This document shows positions 11,950-23,000 of a stretch of 64,000 nt of DNA, in pieces. Made by a program: the position numbers and the translations under genes. Below the pieces are notes generated by a model, which was not told where the DNA came from, did no database searches, and worked only from the letters and a program-made list of their open reading frames with translations. The first letter of the stretch is position 1, and each line of letters starts with the position of its first letter. Source of the stretch: Alnus glutinosa (taxonomy: Eukaryota; Streptophyta; Magnoliopsida; Fagales; Betulaceae); assembly GCF_958979055.1 (NCBI RefSeq), contig NC_084887.1:35752620-35816619 (forward strand), given 5' to 3'.

Positions 11950-14900
11950 CTATACCCCCCAAGATATAGAGCATCACCAAGGAAAATGACACCCATAGCA
12001 GCTGCTATAGCAATTGACAATGGCCTGAAGATTGATATATACACAGGCCCCTTCAAATGCAGGCCCCACGTGTGGGCAACAGTGCCAAAAGATGAAGCAA
12101 ATCCCTGCCCAGAGAGAATTTGTCCGGTAAGACATTACCAATAGCCTGCCTTGTCACGGTAGTCCATTAGTTTCTTACCGAGTATACAATGGCAACTAAT
12201 GCTATATCAGGCTTTAGTCTCCAAGCGTTCAAGTCTGTTTCTGCAATTAAACATAGTGGTGCAGATATAACAGTCCCACACAAAATGTACAAGAAGACCA
12301 CAATTATCTCCGATGGATATATTTTCATAACTTGAGCCTGTGAAATGCCACAAAATTCAAAATTAGAGCTTTGAATTCTTTATAGTACCATGTTTCACAT
12401 ATCAAGTAAGTACTTGAAATGAGAATTCACCAAGTACCTGAACAATGTACCACATTGCAAATAGAAGGTTCTCAACAGCAAGTAGAAGGCCACCTATGAC
12501 CCTATTCGTTTGTGATGAGCCCAGAGGAAAATGATGTGAAAGGGATAGTGTTTGAGATGAGGTCGATATGATTTTAGGGCCCTCATAGAGAACAATTACC
12601 AGTGCACCTGATATTGACACTATGGTGCCCATGATTTTAGCCTGAGTACTTGAGCTTCTCAAAGCTAGATTTTCCATCCTTTTTGAAGCAGCCATATATA
12701 TAAGGTTAAAAGGAGAGAAAATAGAAAGTTATGAAGACAGTAACCAATAGAAAACGTATTTGGCAAACTTGGTGATTAAAGAAATGACTACATGGACTGA
12801 CAGTTTGAAATAATAATTGTGCAATGATCAACGGCAATCGAAAAACAAAAAATACATCTTATGCTCTGGTTTTGGTCTCTGATTATCTGTCAAAATTGAC
12901 TACATGGACTTATAGATTGTCCAAAATCGAATAATGAAAAATTACGTGCCTTTCCCTGGATGTCAAGTTGAAATAAAAGCTGACAAGTGTCTGTTTGAAA
13001 TCCTATTCTAAATTGTTAGGTCTTATATTTGGGTTGTTATTTGTAGTGTATAAGTTAGGGTTGAGTTTGGTTCAAAAAATCCCGATTATGAAGACTCTTG
13101 CAACCCTTGCTCTTCGCTCAACTTAGGCTTGACTCCCACTGAAGCAAACAAGTGTGATGCACAAATTGAGAGTTCGCTTGAGCAAGTTTGCGGCAGATTG
13201 TTTCTTTTCGTGCACAATTTTCCATACTTGACCCATATTTTACCCTACCTATATAAGCCATGGCTTGCACAATTTTCTATGAGAGAGAGAGGTGGTTATT
13301 CTTTAACCATGGAGAAAATTATAAACTCCCGAAGCCTAAACTGATATACAAAACCTCTCCCTGTCAGTTTCAAACCATAGAAAACTTTTAGCCTCCACCA
13401 ATTTGGTAGATTACCTTGCCCCTTTAGTGATTAACTTTAATGATTTTCTAGTACTGTTTTCTTCTTCTTCTTAGTTGCCGTTCTTGTATACTACCTGTGT
13501 ACTTGATCGCTTTTTGTGCTTTTAATGAAATTTATCTTACTTATCAACAAAAAAATTTGGTAGATTACTACCAAAGTTCTGAGTTGCAGTGAGCTTATTC
13601 GTGGAGAAAATTCTATAGAAGAATGCCAGAGTTCTGGAGTTGTGGTGGGAGACAAACATGTCGTTTATTAGGTTAGCAAACCTATGTCTAGAATACAAAG
13701 GTTTTATAAGTATAGACCGATTGCAACAATTAATTCTTCTATAGTGGAAATTTCCTGGGATTGGTTGTCCTTGGAGTGGATTTTCTTTTGAAAAGTCTCC
13801 ACTTCGCTACCAAAATCCTTGTGTCAATTTTATTTTATTTATTTATTCTTTATAAGTAAACAGAGAAATTTTATAAAAAGCGTAGGCATCCCTGAGCATA
13901 TAGGAAGTATACAAAAGGACACAAATAGAAAAAGCAAAGAAAACCAAGAAAACCAAGAAAAAACACCCACAAAGACCCAACCACAATAGAAACCCAAAAC
14001 ACCCCAGCAAAAACCAACCCACAAACCCTAAGCAACATTACATCACAGCAAGAGCCCTCTTGCTTTTGCCCCGGCTAGAACCAAGACTCCTAGCATCGAA
14101 ATTGATATCAAACTCAAGGTTTTTTAGTACTCTTTTCCCTTTAATCTTAGGAGTGGAAACTGGGACCTCAAGACGCTGCCCCTCATCCACTTGAGCCATG
14201 ATATCCAAAAAACCCTTCACGTTCCCCTTAAAAGGAAATCCCCACAGCTTGAAGGCCCCTCATCCCTTGTGTCATTTTTGTTTTATGCTTACTTGAATTG
14301 TGGTAATTATAACTGTCATAATTGATTTAAATTGTTATTCCTGCTTGCAAACACCTGTAACTTTGTTTGGTGTAAACAAAGTGGGGTTGGGGTACAATGT
14401 CTTTGTTATAGCTTTCAAACAAAGAGATATAAGTTAGAAAGTTGGGTCATTTAGGTAGAAATACTTGGCCCTTGCATGAAAGTTTGGGACTTTGGGAACT
14501 AGCTTTCGTTTTGACCCTAAATCAGTGCATAAACCCTTACCTCTCAACACATCTAGAACTTTCCAGGTTGTCTAACAAGGGGGATGCGAGAAATAGGATA
14601 AAAGTTGTGTTCTTGAGGGTGTTTAGGGTAAGTTCTGGCCTTGGTCATTTTCAAGCAAGAGTTCATGCTTTGGGGGCATCTTAGAAGTTTTGAAACCTCT
14701 TGGAGTCAAGGGGGAGTGGTAGATCAAAAGCTAGTTGGGTGAAAGTAGGAAAAACACATTTTGGGATTGAAACATTCGCACGGTGTCAAGCATCATTCCA
14801 ACGGTGCAGACCGTTCGAATGATCCTCATGGAATGTTCAGACGTTTTCAAGGAAGAATGTGTAAATCAAGTTTTTAAGTGTAGATTAGGGTTTTTACTTA

Positions 14901-17184
14901 GAATTTTGGTTAATATTAGAGTGTAATGGAGAGTAAAGAGTTATAATCTTTGCAAGAAGCTTGTGTGTGGGGATTTAGCGTTCAAGGTAAGTAATCGCCC
15001 ATAAGAACGCCAAAACAAATTATCATCAAGCATGAATATTTTCACCTATAAACTATGCATTTATTGTGTAACATGTTTCCCTTGATATTTACTGTGATAC
15101 TTATGAAATAACCTATGTCTCATAACTAGAATTTATAAAATTGTGTGGTGTACCACCATTGGAAAGAGAAGTGAAAAGTCCGGAATATGAGCACACTAGT
15201 ATACAGACTTGACCCTATAGCCCACATTAATTTTTAATGTTCTCTATCTTGGATCCGAAGGCTAAAGTGACTGGCGCAACCATATGTGGAAGGTGGTCAT
15301 GCCTTGTGGCATCACTAGTTGTGTGGATCACCCGAAGTCAGATCCGATCGAACAACTAGTGGTAATTGGCTATTGTATCTCATCGGGGCACCACAACACA
15401 ACTAACTCTACTATCTCCAAAAACTATAACAGCATTACAACTAGTCAACTAGCATAACTTCATAAACAAAGAGAGGGTGAGGTGTATACCTTCCTCGAGC
15501 TTCTCTCTGAGTACCTCCTTACTTTCTCATTAGAACCTCACTTCTACACCAAAATCACTAAGTTTCACCTTCTCACACGACCCTCAATTGTTTCAGAACG
15601 AAGGAAATGAAATATGTAGATTTTAACATTGTTTCAAACCTTTAAATAGGATGTTAGGTCAGTGTAGACGAATCTCGGTCGATCAAGCTTAAGGTTTGGT
15701 CAATCAGGTTATGCCACCAACTTGTTAACATGTGTTTGGTCAATCGAGGCTGGATCTCAGTCGACCGAGACATCATCACTCGCAATAAATGCGAGTCAAA
15801 TCTAGGTCAAATAAGCCATTTCACATAACTCGGTCAATCGAGCCTCATCTGGGCCATTGATTTTCTTGCCAAAATCTGATTTTTGACATGTGTGCCCTAA
15901 CTTGGTTGATCGAGCTTGTGCAGAAAATCCTAATCTCTGTGTTTTCGACTTCGTTTTTTGTACCGTTTTGTCCTATCTCTCCCGGACCCTTCCATACTTA
16001 TCCCATCACAGCTTTCTGTGCATATTTTTATCCATTTTTCCTTAAGCTTTTAATATTTAATCATGTACGTTTTATTTTTGGGTGTTACAGGCACCCACAT
16101 CGTGGAACACTGAACACCCACACGGAACTGACGCATGCACGCACACGGTTCACAAGGCCAAAATTTTTGAATCAAGAGCCAAAAAACTAATGCTGAGCAA
16201 AATAGCATAGAAGCAGCTTTGATGCCACATTAGTACTTAAAATAATATACCAGAATAACACAGTGGAAAATATAGACATTACCTTCAGCCATATTTGCTC
16301 AAGCAAATCAAAGAACTTCAGCAACAGAAACCTGACAAGAATTGTGTAAAGAGGTGTCTTCTAACCTATACCCAAGAATCTCAATTAAAATTTTATCTTA
16401 ATTATTCCCACAAATATCTTTATTTAAAATAAATTACCGAACACTTCAATTTGTGTCTAATTAAACCGTATGTGCAATGAGGGTCACACTCTAATTAATT
16501 CAATTATTATGAGATTTCTAACAAGAGACACATTGCATAAAAGACGAGCAACAATAAAATAAACAGATGTAAAAACAGAACTCCAAGGAACATTTAGAGA
16601 GAATGAAGGAAACCTGAAAATGACGGCAAGTATGAAAATAAAAGCCGGTGTGAGGTTGCTCATGGCTGAAGCAAGAGTGGCCGAGCTGTATTCTATACCT
16701 CTGTAGCCACATATCTGACCTACAGACCTGCCCTCCCACAGATAATCAACATTGCTTCACCAAACCACAAAATATACTGGAATAGCTTGTTGGGTATTTA
16801 TTTTCTTACCCAAGCACTCCGAGGAGAAAAATTCTGTAGAGGAGAGACAGCTTCAATGGAGGAAGCCCAGTCCTTCTGCAAAAAAAAAAAAAAAATGAAA
16901 AGATGTCAGACCAGACCATGTGCTTTTCATTGGGTTTATGAAGAATCGATCTTTATATAAAGAATGAATAGGGTTAACTGTTAAGAGACAGACCGGCTAA
17001 AGATGAAGGCCAAGGGGAGAAGAATAAGAGTGGACACGGCATAAGAGTAAGCATTGAAAACGTAGTTACTCATCCCTTTCAAAGTGGCTGCTTTGAACAA
17101 GATGTTTACGAGCACATTTGTGCACTCCACAGCAACCATGGCTGAAAATGGCAGAACATCCTTGTAGCAGTGGTTCCGTAACAT
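11615..17184 (-). CDS. WAT1-related (UMAMIT-type) transporter, complete (gene A)
   Basis: This is a complete WAT1/UMAMIT-family EamA transporter of 361 predicted residues. Exons are 16994-17184, 16810-16875, 16614-16727, 12438-12678, 12179-12337, 11956-12104 and 11615-11780, with GT/AG junctions throughout. Exons 2-6 have exactly the same lengths as in gene B (66, 114, 241, 159 and 149 bp). The start is [20 protein letters not shown]. Family segments include [37 protein letters not shown] and [20 protein letters not shown], and the tail again ends [11 protein letters not shown]. It is the closest relative of gene B. Intron 3 is swollen to 3.9 kb by two LINE fragments and LTR-like sequence, and intron 6 contains a (GA)n run at 11893-11946. 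Ten-helix membrane topology follows from the family; the substrate is unknown. Confidence 0.92.
11893..11946. repeat. (GA)n microsatellite in intron 6 of gene A
   Basis: An almost pure GA run lies next to the exon 6 donor. A shorter orthologous run sits at 6396-6426 in gene B, so the tract predates the duplication and has changed length since. Confidence 0.9.
13415..13553 (+). mobile_element. 5'-truncated LINE 3' end with target duplication
   Basis: The insert ends in the typical plant L1 3' terminus (cttttaatgaaattt, then acttatca plus an A tail). It is flanked by a 15-bp direct repeat, aatttggtagattac, at 13400-13414 and 13554-13568. Gene B intron 3 has a single copy of this target near 7510, so it is the empty site. 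Insertion therefore followed the A/B duplication. Confidence 0.88.
13839..14264 (-). mobile_element. LINE fragment: ORF1 C-terminus joined to 3' UTR
   Basis: Read on the minus strand, this encodes a short stretch containing [19 protein letters not shown], which resembles the C-terminal end of plant LINE ORF1/DUF4283 proteins. It then passes directly into a LINE-like 3' end (gtatacttcctatatgctc) with an A-rich tail. Near-identical flanks of about 20 bp start at 13817 and 14265 (ccttgtgtca). The aligned position in gene B, about 7793, is unoccupied. Reverse-transcriptase sequence (ORF2) is absent, so the copy is internally deleted or chimeric. Confidence 0.7.
14428..16089 (+). mobile_element. 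Probable Ty3/gypsy solo-LTR-like sequence in intron 3 of gene A
   Basis: This block is absent from gene B, whose shared intron sequence breaks off near 'agagata' at about 14427. The right end reads gggtgttaca, a terminus typical of Del/Tekay-type LTRs. A matching tgtaacaccc left end was not found, so the copy is truncated or degraded. About 15660-15920 contains repeated variants of tcggtcgatcgag. The family assignment is tentative. Confidence 0.4.
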
Positions 17185-17206
17185 CTCTCTCTCTCTCTCT
17201 CTCTCA
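17185..17206 (-). promoter_or_regulatory. GA tract just 5' of the gene A start codon
   Basis: (GA)n on the gene strand abuts the ATG, the third instance of this arrangement in the WAT1 array. Confidence 0.5.
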
Positions 17207-19987
17207 ATAGTTTCTAGTACACCTTTGCAGCTTCAGTAACTTGCTTCTTAGTTTATGTAATTAAAAACAGTCGCTCAATGGTTTTTTATAATATAAAAAA
17301 TATCTCTGTAAGGCACGTCATTGTAGGACCAGACACTCCATTTCCTTCTTTTATTTTCGTTTAAAAAAAAAAAAAAAAGTAACTTAAAGAAGAAATGATT
17401 GTAGTATAATTTTAAAAGCATTCTTAATCAAATTTTTTCTAAATTTTAACTAAAAAAATTTATTTTTATTATTTTACCTATTACTTTTAACAAACTTCTT
17501 AAAAAAAATTTCAAATATTTATCTTAAGTCAAACCAAACACCCCCATTGTCTTTTTAATTTTGATAAAAGAAAGGACTCAAATTGACTGGACTTGGGTTA
17601 ATTTGGCAAACCACTCAAATTCTCTCTTTATTTTTTTTTACTTCTCCAAAAAAAAAACATTCTAATTTTTTTACACTTTTTATATCACATCAATCATTTT
17701 TTATTATTATTCAAATAAAAAAACTCACTACAAAATAAAATTTTTTCACTTTTCTATAAAACATTCTCAAATTTTATATCACATCAATCACTTCTTACTA
17801 CACAACACACAAATATTCTACAATACAATTACTTACCAAACAAGCCCCAGTATTTTTCTGTGGTCTTCCACATTTCCACTGCCCACGGCGTGTGCTTCGG
17901 GGAGGGATCCTCTCTCTTCCCCTCTCCCACCACAAGATCAGCTTGCCTCCTCAACCTCTGGTCTCTGCTCTTGGCCATTATCCTGTTCCCATCTGGTGGG
18001 TTCCCCACGGCCACAAGCAAGCCATGGAGAACAGATCTTTGTTTTTTCAACCCATATCTGTCTTCCACCGCCAGCCTCTTCCTCCAACGCGCCACCACCC
18101 AGACATCTCTGACCTCACCGTTGCTCCGCACTTTCCTCTCTACCCGCACGTGGAGCTCACGCGCCACCTCATTGCCACTCCTCTTTGCTGAAGCTACTTT
18201 TTTTCTTTATTTTTTATTTCTATATTGTTTGTCATAGTCTCCTTGTTTCTTGATGGTTTAATTTCTCTTGCTGGGGAGACTTTTTCAACCGAGGTTTGAA
18301 CCTCCTCTTCTTCGACGGATCTTGGTTGGAAGTTAGCAGTGCTCCTCCTTTAACGACATCCAGTTGGTTGCTGTCACAGTAGCTTTCAGGCTCGGCCTCT
18401 CTCAGACACTGCTTTGTGGGCTTGTTTCTTAGCACGAGAGGACTGTCCACTTTTTGCCCGTTTCTTTTTTGTTTTTATTTGCATCACGGTATTTTCGTTT
18501 GAGTCTGTTATTGGGGTCCACCTCGTTTTGCCTTTTTCTTTTCTTTTTTTTCTTTTTTTTTTTAACCCTTTTTTTTTCATTCGCTTTTTAAAAAAAACAA
18601 ATAATGGTAAGAGCATTCCTACTAATTTCCTGAAAAGCTAGTTTATTGAGTCAATTTAAAGAAAACATTAAAAAATCACTCTTAACAGTCTCATCATTTT
18701 AACCAAAAAAATTTAAAAAGTAAAAATATTCACCAATTATGATAAGCAGTATTCACGGGCTAACTCACCCCCAATTTTATTTTTCATTTTTCACTCACAG
18801 ATCGCAGCACACTTTTTTCCTTTAAAAAAAAAAAAATCACATCATACTTTTTTCTTAAAAAAAAAAAAAAAAGGTCACCACCTTTCCGGACCTTGCAAAA
18901 CCTTCTTTCTTTCCCTTCGTATTTCTCCATTTCCTTAATCTTCGCCTCATCTCCCTCTTCCACGAAGCGAGACAAAGACTTCCTCTCTTTGTCCATTTAG
19001 CTCCTCTTGCAATTTTAATAGCAGTTTGGTTTTTCGATTGGGTTAAGATCTTTGATCCTAATCTCTAATCTAATACAAATCTAGGGTTTTCGGTTCTGAT
19101 TTCCTCAATGAATTTAGATTTTCTATGACATTCACCATCCTCATGCGTCGAATTCATTTGGTCCACTCGTTCTCGATTGTATTTCTATACTGGTTCTACG
19201 TTTTCTCATGAATTATTTCCAGATCTAATTAAAAATTTCTATTCCTATTGCTTATTCCTCAAATTTTTAGTAGATTAATAGTTAAAATAATGAGATTGCT
19301 AGTAAAATTTTAAAAATGCAGCTCATCAGAATAGAGAAAAGTGATTTTTAACTATTTCGGTGAGTAAAATTTGGTGAGGCTGCATTCTAACTACCAAGAA
19401 CAGGTTGGTCACCGGTCGGCCTCATTTTAGTTAGATTTCTTTCTTAATTAAGACTTCAGTGCTCAAATGTTTAAAATATGACCATTAATCATGAATAATT
19501 TATTTGGATTTTGATTGCTTGAACAAAATTTTCTTTTAAATTGGATTTAAAGAACAACCCAATGTATTAAATTGACATATATTTCTTACAAATCAAATCT
19601 ATTAAATTGATATCTATTCACAAATGCAGGTGAGAATCATGTGTGATCTAAGAACAAGTGTTGTGTGTGCTCAAAATTTAACTCAATTTAGAGAAAACTT
19701 GTCCTTGACATTTTATGCTTTGGCAAAACGTTGAACTTTGAACTGTGGAGCCATGAGCCAAAGTTTCAGTCCTGGAGAGATAACAAACTCTGAAAAAAAT
19801 TGAAGATTGCTGGCGAGAATTGCAGATATACAAATCAAATGGATAGAGATGTGTGTTTTAATGTTTTGATCATTTGCTCCTTCTCGACTTACTGTATTGC
19901 ACAAATGATAACCAGATCCACAGGAAGGCCCCTCACTATAACTGCATTTCTGATAAGTTCTTAAATTAAAACACTAAAAAGACAAAA

Positions 19988-20029
<42 letters not shown>

Positions 20030-20092
20030 TGGTAACCTGTATACACCAAAAAAGAAAGAAAATAATGATATGGCATCCAGAATATACAGGTT
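17207..20092. other. Intergenic region between WAT1 gene A and UVH3
   Basis: 17350-17850 is AT-rich, MITE-like sequence with ends resembling ccaaacaagcccc. 17860-18450 is GC-richer and has overlapping open frames on both strands without recognisable domains, possibly a captured gene fragment. A TIR element occupies 18611-19387. A GA microsatellite at about 19990-20028 lies just beyond the UVH3 stop. No supported gene. Confidence 0.5.
18611..19387. mobile_element. PIF/Tourist-like TIR element with 5'-UTR-like cargo
   Basis: TAA flanks both ends (18608-18610 and 19388-19390). The left end GAGCATTCC and the inverted right end GAATGCAGCC are degraded forms of the terminus seen at 53970, 54809 and 61273. 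The interior (about 18880-19110) resembles a plant gene leader with pyrimidine-rich sequence and ctagggttttcgg. It has no open reading frame of note. Fourth, least certain member of this family in the window. Confidence 0.5.
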
Positions 20093-23000
20093 TCAGCTCT
20101 TCCTCCGCTTTCTTCTCAGAAAAGGCATAGCACTTAGACCTCCTACAGAGGTCGTTCCAGTATCATCTTTAGTATTCTCCTGCAGAGACCCCTTTGAATT
20201 ACCATCATTACTTGAAGTATTTAGATGGTCCACATTCAACGTGGTATCATAAGCGTCCATCTTCCCTCTATCTTGAAGTCCATTCAAGCCACCTTTAGGG
20301 ACCAAGTTAGAATGAACTGAACCATCATCAATATCAGCTTCATCCAAGAAACCAGAGCGATGGGATAGGTCAGCATTTCCTGAGGCAGTAGCTGAAGCTG
20401 GGCCATAAGCTCCATCTTGGTCATCCTCTGGCTCACCTTCATCCAAGCAAAACCCACCTCCCATGTTGAGGTAATCCTTAGAAAACTCGGTCCCAAAAGA
20501 AGGATCGCCACACTGGCTCACATCTGGTTGACCAATTTCACATTTGTCAGTGCAAAAGCCACCTCCCATTTCAAGATAGTCACTATGCAAGCACTCCTCA
20601 AGAGCAGGATGTCCTGCATTATGCTGTTTCTTTTCATTATGAACAGCAGCTGCATCTCCGCATACAACCTGGGCCAAAGATATATCTTGCTCTACTGCCG
20701 CTTCATCCGCGAATTCTTTATCGCTTTTGTCTGATGATTTGTCCACATCGTCAACTTCAAAGTGATTCACAGTATAATTTACAGGCTTCCGAACTCGCGT
20801 TGACTGAAAGATAGAAGCAGGACAATAAACAGAAAGATGAATCATTGAAGTCGGGTAAGGGTGAGAAAGAAAAGGCAAACAAATTATTCTCTTCAATCAC
20901 ATACATATCTCAGATATCAATCTAAATTGAATGGTAAACCACGATGTGTAATCGAAAGAAGGCTTGTTGCCACATAATTCCATGATGATAATACGTCCTT
21001 GTATTATTAAAAGAGCAGAGAAAAGATTGTAGCTTACCCTTCGCATTTCGTCTGGCCCTTCTAACTTCTTCGCAAGAACTTCTTGCTCATCATCATCACT
21101 GTCACCACTAGTGCTTTCACATGGTTCAAAACCAGAACTTTTTCCCCTTCCTCTTCCTATTCCCCTGCCTCTCCCTCTTCCTCTGCTTCTTCCAGTCCCA
21201 CGCGATGCTCTGTTGTGACTTCGCCTGCCTTGTGCCTCCATAGGTGGTTCTGTACTCTTCTCTATAGATGGAACAGGCTCTCCAGCATTCCTCCTTTTCC
21301 TTGAATGCTTAGGTGTTGATTTGTCCATATAGTTACTTTGGTTCCTAACATCATTCTCATCTAGTTTCTTTGAAGGTTTCTCTGAATTGTTATCAACCTG
21401 GCTTACTCTTCTTTTCTTTCTACTTTTGGAAACCTCTTGCAAGGGATCATCCATCAAATCCGAGGTTTGGTTTCCAGCGATTCCTTTAACGGCTTTATTA
21501 ATTCTCTTACTACGAATTTTTGCAAATCGTTCATTGAAAGTGTAAAATGCTTCCAACCGCAATTGAGTCTTCATCAAACACGTAACAGATGTTATCAGCA
21601 TTATTTTTCAAGATAAGAAAAATGATTAAAATCACAACCCAGGATGTTTGATAGCCAACTAAATAAAGCTTGCTCAGATTATATGCACCAAATAATTTTG
21701 ATTTCAGGTGATGGTAGAGCCGAGACTGCCTGTGTGTGTGTGCATGCATGTGAAGGGGTGAGGGAAGAGAGGAAGTGCAAGCGCCTGACCTCGTGTTTGT
21801 CATACTCCTTCAGAACAGGTACTAGCAACCCATCCGCCTTCTGGGTAGCCCACCCAAACTTTTCCCAACACAATCTGTATAAAAAAAGAAAACTGAACAT
21901 ACTCCGATAGGAAACCAGTCCAACACCAGAAAGATAACTCCAAGTTTCACCAGGAATATGTTAAAGCCTGTCTACAAATTTTGACCACTTCCACAGACTA
22001 TATATGATTTTTAAATATGATTTCCCCTTCAGACTAGTATATTAGCAGAAAACTTTAACAGGAAGACAGACATCTTCAATTCATGAGAACAGATAGATGT
22101 GAACGGTGACCCTAGATGGAAACCTCTAAAATCATGGTCAAGTTCGCATATTTTTTCTGTACTCGAAAGTGAGAATGATCATCATCTCAATAAAAGCTGG
22201 AATTCATACAACCTAGAAGTAAATTTCAAGATATAACTCACTTGCGAAGAACAAAATGATCTGGCTTTCCCCATGTAAATGTCTCAGTCGACTTGTCAAC
22301 TTGTGGAGAAAAGTAAGCAGAGATAACCACTTCACTTGGAAAAGAAGAAGGGATATGCCAGTTCTTGCTCACATTTCTCTGTTAAACGGAGAAAAGAGAT
22401 AATAACATTCAAAATGACAGAGCAATCACAAAGTGATTCTTCCATATATAATAATAATAAGAAGACAGTGAACATGATACTTTTTTTGATAAGTACAGTG
22501 AACATGATACTTACATGCTTATGCATAAAAATCTGCTTTATGTCGTGCATGTAAATTGCAGACTGCTTCTGTTCTTGAGCTTGGGAGATGTTTAGGTCAG
22601 ATGCAGAGACTTCTTCTGTGCTACTTTTTGAGCAATTCAAACCGTTGTCACCAACTTTTGGTCCCCTTTTTTTGGCACTCGATCCTGTTTCTGCATCAAA
22701 CTTTTTAAGGATGGTGGGATCTGGAGACTCAATCCACTCTCGGAATTTGCAGAGGCCGTCTTCCTCGGGAAATGCATTTACAACCTCAATAGCATTGACA
22801 ATGCCAATCCCACTACATCCAAAATACAACCATTAATGTCTTAAGTTAGCAACCAAATTCAGCAACCTTTTGAATGCAAATAAGTAATTTAATTTCCACT
22901 ATCATAAATGACAAGAAACGATAGCACAAGATCACAATAATGAGTTAATTCACAAAACAAATTTATATGCAGCAAAGAAAAATCAGACATATCTGTGGCA

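Noticed and set aside
17829..18237. Frames of 112 and 125 codons on opposite strands
   Set aside because: No start context, domain or splice structure was seen; it may be a captured fragment but I cannot support a gene.
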